From Polytrichum commune (taxonomy: Eukaryota; Streptophyta; Polytrichopsida; Polytrichales; Polytrichaceae): DNA of 64,000 nucleotides. The notes under the pieces were generated by a model that worked only from the letters and a program-made list of their open reading frames with translations, was not told the origin of the DNA and did no database searches. Of this stretch, positions 34,638 through 45,438 are shown piece after piece; position 1 is the stretch's first letter, and every line of letters starts with the position of its first letter. Made by a program: the position numbers and the translations under genes. The stretch lies in assembly GCA_950295325.1 (NCBI GenBank), contig OX485809.1, positions 16,878,144 through 16,942,143 of the forward strand, read 5' to 3'.

Positions 34638-37600
34638 TGTCGTAGCACGGTGGTAATGTATTCAGTTAATTAACTTAATTAACGCGTAAAACGTCAAAAC
34701 CGCGCCAAGTTCGTTCCCACGAAGAACCTGCGGTCGTTCACAACACAGAGGGGGGAAAACTTTCACTTACACACACACAAGAAACACCAGAAACTAAGTT
34801 AACACAAATCGGATTAAGAAATCCGGGATATTACGGAAATTATAGCACGGAAATTTCCGTCTTCCCGGTAGTGGACCGAGGTAGGGAACACAACACAAAG
34901 TATGGACAAGCTCCCACCCTAGAGTAGTAACAACAATAGACTCAGCATCCCGAATCCATAGTTTAACAACTATATACACTCCATTCTAAGATTCCTTATT
35001 ACGGGTCATGACTTCCGGGATAAGGTTTCCGCGATAGAGGTAGCGGATATGACCTGTATTTCCACTATCCACTAGATTTTCGACCGTGTCACAAGGACCA
35101 TAATTCTAGTGTTTTAGGCTAGAATGCTCAGAGAGACTTAGTAGTTGTTCATTAGGATTTCATTCTTTGAGTTGATTTCTTAGGGTTGTCTCCCTATCTC
35201 CACTTCCTCTTTCTAACTACTACTCCCTTAGACTAGTGTTTCGATGGGGGCAACCCTCCCTCGAGAAGGTGTCCCGCTCAAGTACCCGACGCGTGCCACC
35301 CCCCTTTGGCGGGGAGAAAGGTAGAGGAAGTTTTGGGTCTACAAAACCAGCCTGATCCGCTTTCCGTGATGGCAGAGTTTCCACTATACCACACGCGGAA
35401 ACCGAATCCTCCCTCGAGAAAGATGGAAACACAACATCTTCGCTCCTATCCTCACAATGGGTAGCTTGTGTTGTTCCACAGGTCACACAAGATAGGACCT
35501 AAGGTTTGTTGATTTCTGTGACGGCGGGGCTAACATAGGGATGGGGCTACCACGCCTACCATCCGAGGTGGGAACCAAGCGCCAGTTGTGGCAGGTGCAT
35601 GAGTGTTCTAGACCATTCCGTTACTGCTGATCGGTGTGATCCACCTCCAGGTCACGGCAAGCGGAAGGCGTAAACCAGAACCCTCCCCCTACTATTGGAC
35701 AGGTCTATCCACTGCTGCTCATTGTCGGTCCCTAGTTAGACGGAGTAAGTGGGGAAGAACCTACCGTGTGTGTGGAACTTCCCTTGCCCAACAACCCCAC
35801 GGTGGGGTACTTTTCCCTTGCTCGGCCAATCCTTTCCTCCTTTCCGCGCTTAAGATTCCTCCGCCCATCACCTGCTCACACAGGGGCGTTTTAATCACAC
35901 GCACCTCGGGGTATTACTGACCCCCTGTCCTATCACGGAATACTAACCTAACTAACCTAACTAACCTACACAATGATAGGGAATGGCGGAAAACTCGGAA
36001 ACCCCAAGTACGGAAAAGAGGGACCACTTGCATTACACATGTATTCAAGACTCAATTCAAACCGAAGGTGAAGTAAAGCATAAGCTCCGAATTGAACAAA
36101 AGAACATTTGTATTGCAAAATGATAAAAGACACACCGAAGTGTTCTCCCTTTAAAAACCAAACTAACACCCACATGTCATGGTTTCCATGCCGGAAATCG
36201 CGGGCCACGTGGCAGTCCTGACAATTCACCTCATAAAGAGATCAAAACCTAAACAAAGAAAATGACGAGGCGCACAACCCGGGGCCACCTAACTACTTGC
36301 CCAAAACAAACCAAAATGGAATCCTAACTAAAATCTACTCCTTATCCTTCCGCTTCTTCAACTTGGCTTCTTTCTTATTCTGCTTCCGCTCCTCGCGGCG
36401 GTCCGCGCTGTCCATTGCCAAAAATGGAGCACGTGGTGGCGCCACTTGCACATCGTGAGCATTCGGCGCGGAACTCACTCCCACGCAGTCCGCCGTTTCC
36501 GCAACGTTCGGTGCCAATGGGGAGGATAGTTGTTTGTCTGGCGGAAATTCCGGAGTAAGAATGGCAAGTGGCGGCGGATCCCAGACAACCACTTGGAAGT
36601 CCGTGGCAAGGATTGGAGTTGAGACCTCGGCCACGTGGCGATCATCCAAGGTTTCCTCTCCAACCGCGGCGGAAATTGGGGTGACTTTGGGAACTAACAC
36701 CTCAGTGGTGGACACCGGGAGGGCCGTGATCGCCGTGATGTCCTCCACCTGGTCCACCTCTTCCGCATGTTGGTTTCCACCTTCCACCGCGGTACCTTGA
36801 ATTTCTACCATGTCATGAGGGGTCAAGTCGGAGTAGCCGGATGAAGACTCCCTCTCCTCCGATGACTCAACTACCACGGGAAACAACTCCATGCAACTAG
36901 CAATGAGGGCCTTCATTGTTTTCAAGGATGCGTCCATCTTACTCCCTTGATCCATGATGAAGGTAACCATCTTCGACCCGAAAACGTGGCCCGCGTTCTT
37001 AAATTCTGCGTCGAACATCTTAGCTTTCCACCACACGTTCCCCGGGATTTCTATCATATCACTCAACTTTTGTACCGTGAGAGTGATATATTTTACCTGC
37101 TTAAGGAGCTTCTCTCGCTCCGCCTCCAACTTCCGCACTCGCTTCGCGGTCTTCCGCTTTTCCGTAGTAAGGTGGTCCACTTTACGCTCCAGCTCCCGCA
37201 ACCGACGCGGATCTTGGATGGCCTCCTTTATTGCGGCAACCAAACTCTCCCGCGGCGGATTGCCCACCAATTCCCCTACTTGGTGCATTTGTAGCTCATA
37301 GTCCACAATCCGGGACCGTACTCCCTCCAAGTCACGGATAATGGAGTCCACCGGATTGTCTTCCAAAGAAAAGGTGGAGGTTCCACCTCCTACCAGCTTG
37401 GTGGCGGACCTGGTCCGCGTCACACGATTTCCCAACATTAGTTTCCGCTTCTTGGTCACGGGCCGCTCTTCGTCGCTCATCTCCACCACGTCTTTCTCCT
37501 TCGAATCCTCATGGCCCATCTCCGGCTCCAAGTCGGTAGTCTGGAGCTCCCGCATGAACTGATGCGATGTCCATAGGGTGTCTTCTTCGTCCGTAAGTAG

Positions 37601-38470
37601 GTTTTCGTGTGCGTAAAGGTGGAAGAAGAAAGGCCCTATGTAGGAAGGTTGGCCTCGCTTAGTGTTGGTTGCCAACTTGTGCACCAATTCTCCAATGATG
37701 CTCCCCCAATCCACCACCTTCTTCTCGGAGTATGCAATAAGTAAGGTGGTGGTAAGGGTAAGAGTGATGTTATAAGGCTTTTCCGGGCTAAAGATAGGCA
37801 CTAGAAAAGCTAATATCCTTCTTTCCTTCTCGTCTTTACAATCATTCACAAAATATCCATACTTGGGGTCCAGCCTCTGGGAGAATTTGTCCCTGGTACA
37901 ATCCTCTCTCTTAGTGGCCATACCTTCCCCTCCTTGCTTGAACCCGTAAACCCGACTCCACAATTCCGCATTCCACCTATCCGGTCGGCCCCGGATGGTG
38001 GAAGCGTAAACGTGGTCCATCTCCCCCGTGAATGACTCCCTTACCATCTCCTCACAGCGCACTCTCCAAGATTTTCCCATAATCCAAGGCAGCCCATGCG
38101 CCTCAAGTCTGCCTCCAACTCATTGCTCTCCTCTCGACCAGTGGGGGTGACCACGTGCACCTTGCGGAGGGCTAGCGGCTTGTCCATGATCCGCTTTCGT
38201 GTTTGGGTGGCCATGGTGGTTGCGGCCCGCCGTCGCCTGTGCGGTCCGCTCCGCTCTAAGGTTTTCGAGTCGAAACAGAATTCCTAACACTAATTCAATT
38301 CGATATTTTTAACTACTCTAAGGATTTTAGTTTTTCTTCTTCAATTCTAAATAGCCTACCTAACAATCTACCAATAAAATACTCTATTTATTATGTTTTC
38401 CTTGCTCAAACCTATTCCTTAATCTTAAAACAAGGTTTCTTAAGAATTTAAGAAAATGCGGGCCGCGACA
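34638..38470 (-). mobile_element. 3.8-kb TG...CA element, giant solo LTR or unusual retroelement (copy 1)
   Basis: The element splits the LINE C-terminal frame exactly. It starts TGTCGTAGCACGG (34638) and ends GCGGGCCGCGACA (38470), so it has TG...CA ends. The short imperfect inverted repeat is TGTCG-T/C-A/G-GC. Flanks CACAA (34633-34637) and TACAA (38471-38475) fit a 5-bp target duplication with one change. No direct repeat of one end is visible at the other, so there are no internal LTRs. A solo LTR of unusual length or a deleted retroelement is most likely. On the minus strand it carries a 581-codon frame about 390 bp from its end. The remaining 1.7 kb (34638-36330) has no supported gene; it includes four CTAAC-type units at about 35942-35968. 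Confidence 0.65.
36335..38080 (-). CDS. Element-borne 581-aa coiled-coil protein, function unknown (copy 1)
   Basis: I do not recognise a named family with certainty. Residues 1-185 form a folded, mixed-composition region (WRVRCEEMVRESFTGEMDHV near the start, LIAYSEKKVVDWGSIIGELV at 114-133, KRGQPSYIGPFFFHLYAH at 141-158). It resembles in outline the plant transposon-protein regions described around CEEMVREF-type motifs. Residues 186-235 are acidic, then basic with a KKRK nuclear-signal-like cluster (210-213). Residues 293-342 are a strong coiled coil. Residues 400-555 are Pro/Val/Thr-rich and probably disordered. The tail 560-581 is Lys/Arg/Glu-rich. The ATG at 38080 follows an upstream ATG at 38214 whose frame (MATQTRKRIMDKPLALRKVH) runs into this protein if one base is added near 38090. 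The real start is therefore probably 38214 and the gene is frameshifted. Codons are GC-richer than the host LINE. Confidence 0.55.
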   Translation of the reverse strand: MGKSWRVRCEEMVRESFTGEMDHVYASTIRGRPDRWNAELWSRVYGFKQGGEGMATKREDCTRDKFSQRLDPKYGYFVNDCKDEKERRILAFLVPIFSPEKPYNITLTLTTTLLIAYSEKKVVDWGSIIGELVHKLATNTKRGQPSYIGPFFFHLYAHENLLTDEEDTLWTSHQFMRELQTTDLEPEMGHEDSKEKDVVEMSDEERPVTKKRKLMLGNRVTRTRSATKLVGGGTSTFSLEDNPVDSIIRDLEGVRSRIVDYELQMHQVGELVGNPPRESLVAAIKEAIQDPRRLRELERKVDHLTTEKRKTAKRVRKLEAEREKLLKQVKYITLTVQKLSDMIEIPGNVWWKAKMFDAEFKNAGHVFGSKMVTFIMDQGSKMDASLKTMKALIASCMELFPVVVESSEERESSSGYSDLTPHDMVEIQGTAVEGGNQHAEEVDQVEDITAITALPVSTTEVLVPKVTPISAAVGEETLDDRHVAEVSTPILATDFQVVVWDPPPLAILTPEFPPDKQLSSPLAPNVAETADCVGVSSAPNAHDVQVAPPRAPFLAMDSADRREERKQNKKEAKLKKRKDKE

Positions 38471-38686
38471 TACAACACACATCCCATTAATGAAAAAACT
38501 GGAAACAACGTTCACAATCCCCATCACAAAAATCCAAAACACGTTTAAACAAATTAACATAATCGCCACACAATATGCACACTCCATATTAGTACACAAA
38601 CGAAGACTAGAAAATCGACAAACTATTAATGACCTTCAAGACCCAACATAAATAAACAATACCTCCAACCCAACACAGATCCCCCC
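38471..38686 (+). pseudogene. LINE C-terminal end, between the duplicated units
   Basis: Reads KLETTFTIPITKIQNTFKQI, then IIATQYAHSILVHKRRLENR, then INDLQDPT and a stop near 38650. It is the continuation of the C-terminal extension broken at 34637 and aligns with the ends of the LINEs at 50.1 kb (ILLHKRRLENNQ...LQDPP) and 54.3 kb (LVLNKRKLDNKQ). The second unit starts just after it. Confidence 0.8.
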
Positions 38687-38981
38687 AGAACTAAGAACTG
38701 AAGCTAGAACAGAAAACCGAGCCATACAAATAGTATGCATACACCATAAGCACACACCCATAGGAACAGAGACCCATACCCAACAAATGCAAGATATTGC
38801 CAACACAATAGGTATCCCCGAAATGTTCTGCCAAATAGCACCACCAACACCACCAGGCACCATAGTAAACCGCAATACAAAATGGACCAAACTCACCTAC
38901 CCACCCACCCCGCCTACCATCCAAACCGCAACCAACCCATGGAATATCAACCCAGAACAATGCCTACCGCTTAAATACCCA

Positions 38982-39635
38982 CCCCAATTCTGCTACTACA
39001 TGGACGGGTCATTCAAACCTCCCAAACAAATAAATAACGGACAATGGAGACGGGAAAAAGCTGGATATGGTATTTACAACCCTTTCAAGAAACTAAAAAT
39101 TGCAGAAAGACTACCAGGACTACAAAATATCCTACGAGCATAAATGATGGCCATACACCATACTCTACAACTCCTCACCACAACATACCAAAATGAACCA
39201 GCCCACATATTCACAGATTGCCTAAATATCCTATACCTCCTAAACACCCAAATCAAACACCCCACTAATCATAACAGTCACCCGAACAAAATAATCCTAG
39301 AAAACATGATCAAAATGTTAATATCCCGCACACAAACCACCACAATACACAAAATAAAGACCCATACAAACATAGAGGAAAATGACCAAGCAGACACACT
39401 AGCCAAACTAGGACGTGAATTAGACCACAGAGATGCTGCAACCCCATACAAACATGCACACCCCACACCATACTACCTACAAAAAGATTGGTGGCATTCC
39501 ATGCAAGAAACACTTGATAAAGGCCCCATCAGGCACCTTGGTAAATACATTATTCAGCATGACAATGAACATAACTTAACAATTATAGCAGGCCAAACGC
39601 ACCAACTACACAAATGGCTAGAAATGACGACATAG
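38982..39635 (+). pseudogene. LINE RNase H domain (second copy)
   Basis: Duplicate of 33340-33993 with the same defects: the catalytic Glu codon of the A-E-x-x-A-I helix is TAA (39141-39143) and the frame shifts before the zinc finger. The shared defects show the LINE was already dead when the duplication occurred. Confidence 0.8.
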
Positions 39636-40279
39636 ACAAAACACTATCAAATGACTTTTGGACAAATCCCGCCATCACAAATAAGCAAAAAACATGCTTA
39701 ATAAAATTCCGCACTGGACAATATATGGGCCATGCCCGGAAACAACTTGTCTTTGGCAGAGAAGCCTTCCCATCAAGAACATGTCCCATCTGTAACTCAA
39801 CAGATGCGGATACATGGCTACATGTACTGCTTAAATGCAAGCAACAACACATCCACGCACTAATAACAAAAAGACATAACAAAGCGGTATGGGAAACACG
39901 CAAACTCATTGTATCAACCCGAATATCAAGACATTATACATTAATGAATGCAGGAACACATAATGAACTACCCCGAGAAAACACAGTACCTCCATGATTA
40001 CTTCCATGTACATGTGATACCCTAAGATGTCATTGTAACGCTAGGCTCAAACCAAACATACTATGTATTATAGGCCATCCATATAACCACCCCCCCTAGA
40101 AACCCCTACACCTGATATCATCATACAGTTCATCGAATTCACATATTGCAATGATAGATTCGCCACTGAAACCCAAGACAGAAAATCCACAAAATACTAA
40201 CCACTCATTAACAACATCATAGCAAAATGATGGAATGTAGCCCCACTCATGGTACTAGCTGCATGAGCAAGAGGCACAA
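39614..40279 (+). pseudogene. LINE zinc finger and C-terminal extension (second copy)
   Basis: Duplicate of 33972-34637; CPICNST...H...C and KRHNKAVW are unchanged. It breaks at 40280 at the second copy of the TG...CA element and resumes at 44113. Confidence 0.75.
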
Positions 40280-43200
40280 TGTCGTAGCACGGTGGTAATG
40301 TATTCAGTTAATTAACTTAATTAACGCGTAAAACGTCAAAACCGCGCCAAGTTCGTTCCCACGAAGAACCTGCGGTCGTTCACAACACAGAGGGGGGAAA
40401 ACTTTCACTTACACACACACAAGAAACACCAGAAACTAAGTTAACACAAATCGGATTAAGAAATCCGGGATATTACGGAAATTATAGCACGGAAATTTCC
40501 GTCTTCCCGGTAGTGGACCGAGGTAGGGAACACAACACAAAGTATGGACAAGCTCCCACCCTAGAGTAGTAACAACAATAGACTCAGCATCCCGAATCCA
40601 TAGTTTAACAACTATATACACTCCATTCTAAGATTCCTTATTACGGGTCATGACTTCCGGGATAAGGTTTCCGCGATAGAGGTAGCGGATATGACCTGTA
40701 TTTCCACTATCCACTAGATTTTCGACCGTGTCACAAGGACCATAATTCTAGTGTTTTAGGCTAGAATGCTCAGAGAGACTTAGTAGTTGTTCATTAGGAT
40801 TTCATTCTTTGAGTTGATTTCTTAGGGTTGTCTCCCTATCTCCACTTCCTCTTTCTAACTACTACTCCCTTAGACTAGTGTTTCGATGGGGGCAACCCTC
40901 CCTCGAGAAGGTGTCCCGCTCAAGTACCCGACGCGTGCCACCCCCCTTTGGCGGGGAGAAAGGTAGAGGAAGTTTTGGGTCTACAAAACCAGCCTGATCC
41001 GCTTTCCGTGATGGCAGAGTTTCCACTATACCACACGCGGAAACCGAATCCTCCCTCGAGAAAGATGGAAACACAACATCTTCGCTCCTATCCTCACAAT
41101 GGGTAGCTTGTGTTGTTCCACAGGTCACACAAGATAGGACCTAAGGTTTGTTGATTTCTGTGACGGCGGGGCTAACATAGGGATGGGGCTACCACGCCTA
41201 CCATCCGAGGTGGGAACCAAGCGCCAGTTGTGGCAGGTGCATGAGTGTTCTAGACCATTCCGTTACTGCTGATCGGTGTGATCCACCTCCAGGTCACGGC
41301 AAGCGGAAGGCGTAAACCAGAACCCTCCCCCTACTATTGGACAGGTCTATCCACTGCTGCTCATTGTCGGTCCCTAGTTAGACGGAGTAAGTGGGGAAGA
41401 ACCTACCGTGTGTGTGGAACTTCCCTTGCCCAACAACCCCACGGTGGGGTACTTTTCCCTTGCTCGGCCAATCCTTTCCTCCTTTCCGCGCTTAAGATTC
41501 CTCCGCCCATCACCTGCTCACACAGGGGCGTTTTAATCACACGCACCTCGGGGTATTACTGACCCCCTGTCCTATCACGGAATACTAACCTAACTAACCT
41601 AACTAACCTACACAATGATAGGGAATGGCGGAAAACTCGGAAACCCCAAGTACGGAAAAGAGGGACCACTTGCATTACACATGTATTCAAGACTCAATTC
41701 AAACCGAAGGTGAAGTAAAGCATAAGCTCCGAATTGAACAAAAGAACATTTGTATTGCAAAATGATAAAAGACACACCGAAGTGTTCTCCCTTTAAAAAC
41801 CAAACTAACACCCACATGTCATGGTTTCCATGCCGGAAATCGCGGGCCACGTGGCAGTCCTGACAATTCACCTCATAAAGAGATCAAAACCTAAACAAAG
41901 AAAATGACGAGGCGCACAACCCGGGGCCACCTAACTACTTGCCCAAAACAAACCAAAATGGAATCCTAACTAAAATCTACTCCTTATCCTTCCGCTTCTT
42001 CAACTTGGCTTCTTTCTTATTCTGCTTCCGCTCCTCGCGGCGGTCCGCGCTGTCCATTGCCAAAAATGGAGCACGTGGTGGCGCCACTTGCACATCGTGA
42101 GCATTCGGCGCGGAACTCACTCCCACGCAGTCCGCCGTTTCCGCAACGTTCGGTGCCAATGGGGAGGATAGTTGTTTGTCTGGCGGAAATTCCGGAGTAA
42201 GAATGGCAAGTGGCGGCGGATCCCAGACAACCACTTGGAAGTCCGTGGCAAGGATTGGAGTTGAGACCTCGGCCACGTGGCGATCATCCAAGGTTTCCTC
42301 TCCAACCGCGGCGGAAATTGGGGTGACTTTGGGAACTAACACCTCAGTGGTGGACACCGGGAGGGCCGTGATCGCCGTGATGTCCTCCACCTGGTCCACC
42401 TCTTCCGCATGTTGGTTTCCACCTTCCACCGCGGTACCTTGAATTTCTACCATGTCATGAGGGGTCAAGTCGGAGTAGCCGGATGAAGACTCCCTCTCCT
42501 CCGATGACTCAACTACCACGGGAAACAACTCCATGCAACTAGCAATGAGGGCCTTCATTGTTTTCAAGGATGCGTCCATCTTACTCCCTTGATCCATGAT
42601 GAAGGTAACCATCTTCGACCCGAAAACGTGGCCCGCGTTCTTAAATTCTGCGTCGAACATCTTAGCTTTCCACCACACGTTCCCCGGGATTTCTATCATA
42701 TCACTCAACTTTTGTACCGTGAGAGTGATATATTTTACCTGCTTAAGGAGCTTCTCTCGCTCCGCCTCCAACTTCCGCACTCGCTTCGCGGTCTTCCGCT
42801 TTTCCGTAGTAAGGTGGTCCACTTTACGCTCCAGCTCCCGCAACCGACGCGGATCTTGGATGGCCTCCTTTATTGCGGCAACCAAACTCTCCCGCGGCGG
42901 ATTGCCCACCAATTCCCCTACTTGGTGCATTTGTAGCTCATAGTCCACAATCCGGGACCGTACTCCCTCCAAGTCACGGATAATGGAGTCCACCGGATTG
43001 TCTTCCAAAGAAAAGGTGGAGGTTCCACCTCCTACCAGCTTGGTGGCGGACCTGGTCCGCGTCACACGATTTCCCAACATTAGTTTCCGCTTCTTGGTCA
43101 CGGGCCGCTCTTCGTCGCTCATCTCCACCACGTCTTTCTCCTTCGAATCCTCATGGCCCATCTCCGGCTCCAAGTCGGTAGTCTGGAGCTCCCGCATGAA

Positions 43201-44112
43201 CTGATGCGATGTCCATAGGGTGTCTTCTTCGTCCGTAAGTAGGTTTTCGTGTGCGTAAAGGTGGAAGAAGAAAGGCCCTATGTAGGAAGGTTGGCCTCGC
43301 TTAGTGTTGGTTGCCAACTTGTGCACCAATTCTCCAATGATGCTCCCCCAATCCACCACCTTCTTCTCGGAGTATGCAATAAGTAAGGTGGTGGTAAGGG
43401 TAAGAGTGATGTTATAAGGCTTTTCCGGGCTAAAGATAGGCACTAGAAAAGCTAATATCCTTCTTTCCTTCTCGTCTTTACAATCATTCACAAAATATCC
43501 ATACTTGGGGTCCAGCCTCTGGGAGAATTTGTCCCTGGTACAATCCTCTCTCTTAGTGGCCATACCTTCCCCTCCTTGCTTGAACCCGTAAACCCGACTC
43601 CACAATTCCGCATTCCACCTATCCGGTCGGCCCCGGATGGTGGAAGCGTAAACGTGGTCCATCTCCCCCGTGAATGACTCCCTTACCATCTCCTCACAGC
43701 GCACTCTCCAAGATTTTCCCATAATCCAAGGCAGCCCATGCGCCTCAAGTCTGCCTCCAACTCATTGCTCTCCTCTCGACCAGTGGGGGTGACCACGTGC
43801 ACCTTGCGGAGGGCTAGCGGCTTGTCCATGATCCGCTTTCGTGTTTGGGTGGCCATGGTGGTTGCGGCCCGCCGTCGCCTGTGCGGTCCGCTCCGCTCTA
43901 AGGTTTTCGAGTCGAAACAGAATTCCTAACACTAATTCAATTCGATATTTTTAACTACTCTAAGGATTTTAGTTTTTCTTCTTCAATTCTAAATAGCCTA
44001 CCTAACAATCTACCAATAAAATACTCTATTTATTATGTTTTCCTTGCTCAAACCTATTCCTTAATCTTAAAACAAGGTTTCTTAAGAATTTAAGAAAATG
44101 CGGGCCGCGACA
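40280..44112 (-). mobile_element. 3.8-kb TG...CA element (copy 2, by tandem duplication)
   Basis: Identical to 34638-38470 and in the same place in the LINE. It arose by the 5,642-bp duplication, not by a second insertion, since its flanks and the insertion site are duplicated with it. Confidence 0.8.
41977..43722 (-). CDS. Element-borne 581-aa coiled-coil protein, function unknown (copy 2)
   Basis: Identical translation to 36335-38080: folded N-terminal 185 residues, KKRK cluster at 210-213, coiled coil at 293-342, low-complexity C-terminal third and charged tail. The upstream frame starting at ATG 43856 is separated by the same one-base shift. The defect therefore predates the duplication, and neither copy is likely to make the full protein. 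Confidence 0.5.
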   Translation of the reverse strand: MGKSWRVRCEEMVRESFTGEMDHVYASTIRGRPDRWNAELWSRVYGFKQGGEGMATKREDCTRDKFSQRLDPKYGYFVNDCKDEKERRILAFLVPIFSPEKPYNITLTLTTTLLIAYSEKKVVDWGSIIGELVHKLATNTKRGQPSYIGPFFFHLYAHENLLTDEEDTLWTSHQFMRELQTTDLEPEMGHEDSKEKDVVEMSDEERPVTKKRKLMLGNRVTRTRSATKLVGGGTSTFSLEDNPVDSIIRDLEGVRSRIVDYELQMHQVGELVGNPPRESLVAAIKEAIQDPRRLRELERKVDHLTTEKRKTAKRVRKLEAEREKLLKQVKYITLTVQKLSDMIEIPGNVWWKAKMFDAEFKNAGHVFGSKMVTFIMDQGSKMDASLKTMKALIASCMELFPVVVESSEERESSSGYSDLTPHDMVEIQGTAVEGGNQHAEEVDQVEDITAITALPVSTTEVLVPKVTPISAAVGEETLDDRHVAEVSTPILATDFQVVVWDPPPLAILTPEFPPDKQLSSPLAPNVAETADCVGVSSAPNAHDVQVAPPRAPFLAMDSADRREERKQNKKEAKLKKRKDKE

Positions 44113-44328
44113 TACAACACACATCCCATTAATGAAAAAACTGGAAACAACGTTCACAATCCCCATCACAAAAATCCAAAACACGTTTAAACAAATTAAC
44201 ATAATCGCCACACAATATGCACACTCCATATTAGTACACAAACGAAGACTAGAAAATCGACAAACTATTAATGACCTTCAAGACCCAACATAAATAAACA
44301 ATACCTCCAACCCAACACAGATCCCCCC
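44113..44328 (+). pseudogene. LINE C-terminal end (second copy)
   Basis: Duplicate of 38471-38686; ILVHKRRLENRQTINDLQDP and a stop near 44292. It leads directly into the only copy of the 3' UTR. Confidence 0.8.
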
Positions 44329-44551
44329 ACTACTACCCCAAAACATGGCTCATACATAATAATTGGCTACCAAAATTTACTATTGGTAACTAAATATAGT
44401 GTCTACGTCCTGCAAAGGGCGAAGTAGTTTTACATCTAACGCCACTACTGTAAGGCATGGCCTAGGGTGTTCTACAAACAAACACTTTATTCACTCCAAC
44501 CTCCTTCTGGAGACCGGAGTTCTTCTTCTTCTTCTTCTTCTTCTTCTTCTT
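44329..44551 (+). other. LINE 3' UTR with conserved stem-loop and TTC tail
   Basis: On the sense strand the arm AGTGTCT (44398-44404) pairs with AAACACT (44480-44486). A terminal hairpin CTCCTTCTGGAG lies near 44502. A TTC tract (44519-44551) abuts the 13-bp target duplication. The order is the same as in the reverse complements at 48305, 54108 and 55283 and in the SINE tail at 1-130. Such 3' structures are what the reverse transcriptase of stringent-type LINEs binds to start cDNA synthesis. Confidence 0.8.
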
Positions 44552-44702
44552 GTGTAGATGTGATGTGAGTGGAGTTGATGGGCTACTGGCTTTGTTTGGG
44601 AGCTATGAGGCCCCATGTTTGAACCCACTTGCTATCCACTTCTCCTAGGCTAGGTACTCAAAAATGCCATGTTGGACCCTAACTACTAGTAGATTTGACT
44701 AC

Positions 44703-45060
44703 ACTAAATAGGATATTTAGTATCACTATGGTAACTTTTTGAATGACACTTCTTATGAATAAGTGAACAAATATTGTCATGGATGATGGATAAGTTCATC
44801 CATTGGACAAAACCCTACCTTCTCTTGTCAACAACTTGTGATGAAATATTGTCATGGATGATTGAAATTTGGATGAAAAATCACTTGGTAAGTGTTAGTA
44901 AATGCAATATTGTAAATTGACAATCCCCAAAAATATATTACAAGAAATGACAAATAATGTTGAGTAAGCATTTAGTGTTGGTGACGCTATACCGCGCTTT
45001 ACAATTAGAGTAGCGAGACAATAAGAATTGATGACACTAAATATCATATTTAGTGTACTA
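44703..45060 (+). mobile_element. ACTAAATA inverted-repeat family, copy 3
   Basis: The ends TACACTAAATAGGATATTTA and ACTAAATATCATATTTAGTG are inverted repeats, each itself partly palindromic. The interior is alignable with 24871-25248 (reversed) and 14220-14415. About 358 bp, non-coding. Confidence 0.75.
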
Positions 45061-45438
45061 AACTATGAATGCATTTTTAATTATTAAACAATTTACAATG
45101 AAATTCACCTTACTATAATCAAAATGAAAAATAATGGAAGCTCGTCTCATTGTATAAGTTGCCAAAATATCTTTAATGTAATCAAGATTATTAATAAATA
45201 AAAAGCGGGTTCCATGGCACAAGAAGCCATAATATCTGCAATCTAATGTACTTACCACATTAAAAAAATGTGAAAATAACCATAGTCATTGCGACATGAC
45301 CCAAATGATAGCTATTTGATTGAAGGTGTCAAATTTGATTATTATATTGAATGTAATCAAATTAACCATTTCCAGTAAAAAAAATAAAGTCATAATTGAT
45401 CTCGCCTTGGCCCTATTCCAGAGTTTGGACCACACATA

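Larger units (their letters stand above)
33045..38686 (+). repeat. 5,642-bp tandem duplication, unit 1
   Basis: Every position checked in 33045-38686 recurs unchanged 5,642 bp later, including all open frames and their defects. The unit holds the LINE from the middle region to the zinc finger, the complete 3.8-kb inserted element, and the next 216 bp of LINE. At the outer borders and at the junction the sequence is CCCCCA (33040-33045, 38682-38687, 44324-44329). A 6-bp microhomology thus spans the breakpoints. Confidence 0.95.
38687..44328 (+). repeat. 5,642-bp tandem duplication, unit 2
   Basis: Direct repeat of 33045-38686 with no difference seen. After 44328 the LINE resumes with its unique 3' UTR. 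Identity over more than 5 kb means a very recent duplication or an assembly duplication. Confidence 0.95.
31172..44551 (+). mobile_element. 5'-truncated LINE, later interrupted and partly duplicated
   Basis: The insertion is delimited by a perfect 13-bp duplication, TGTGTAGATGTGA, at 31159-31171 and 44552-44564. It starts inside the reverse-transcriptase thumb, so it is 5'-truncated as is usual for LINEs. It runs through an unassigned middle region, RNase H, zinc finger and C-terminal extension, and ends with the family 3' UTR stem-loop and a TTC microsatellite (44519-44551). The native insertion was about 3.9 kb. Two later events enlarged it: insertion of a 3.8-kb element at 34638, and tandem duplication of 5,642 bp covering 33045-38686. 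The frame is broken by several stops and one frameshift. Confidence 0.9.

Noticed and set aside
35220-35486. 88-codon frame (also at 40862) within the TG...CA element
   Set aside because: No motif, no start context, and part of the non-coding part of the element; it occurs twice only because of the tandem duplication.
35942-35968. Telomere-like CTAAC repeat
   Set aside because: Only about four units, of an 8-bp CTAACTAA/CCTAACTA type rather than the 7-bp plant telomere repeat.
36534-37562. Plus-strand frames opposite the 581-codon ORF
   Set aside because: Shadow frames of the minus-strand coding sequence with no motifs of their own.
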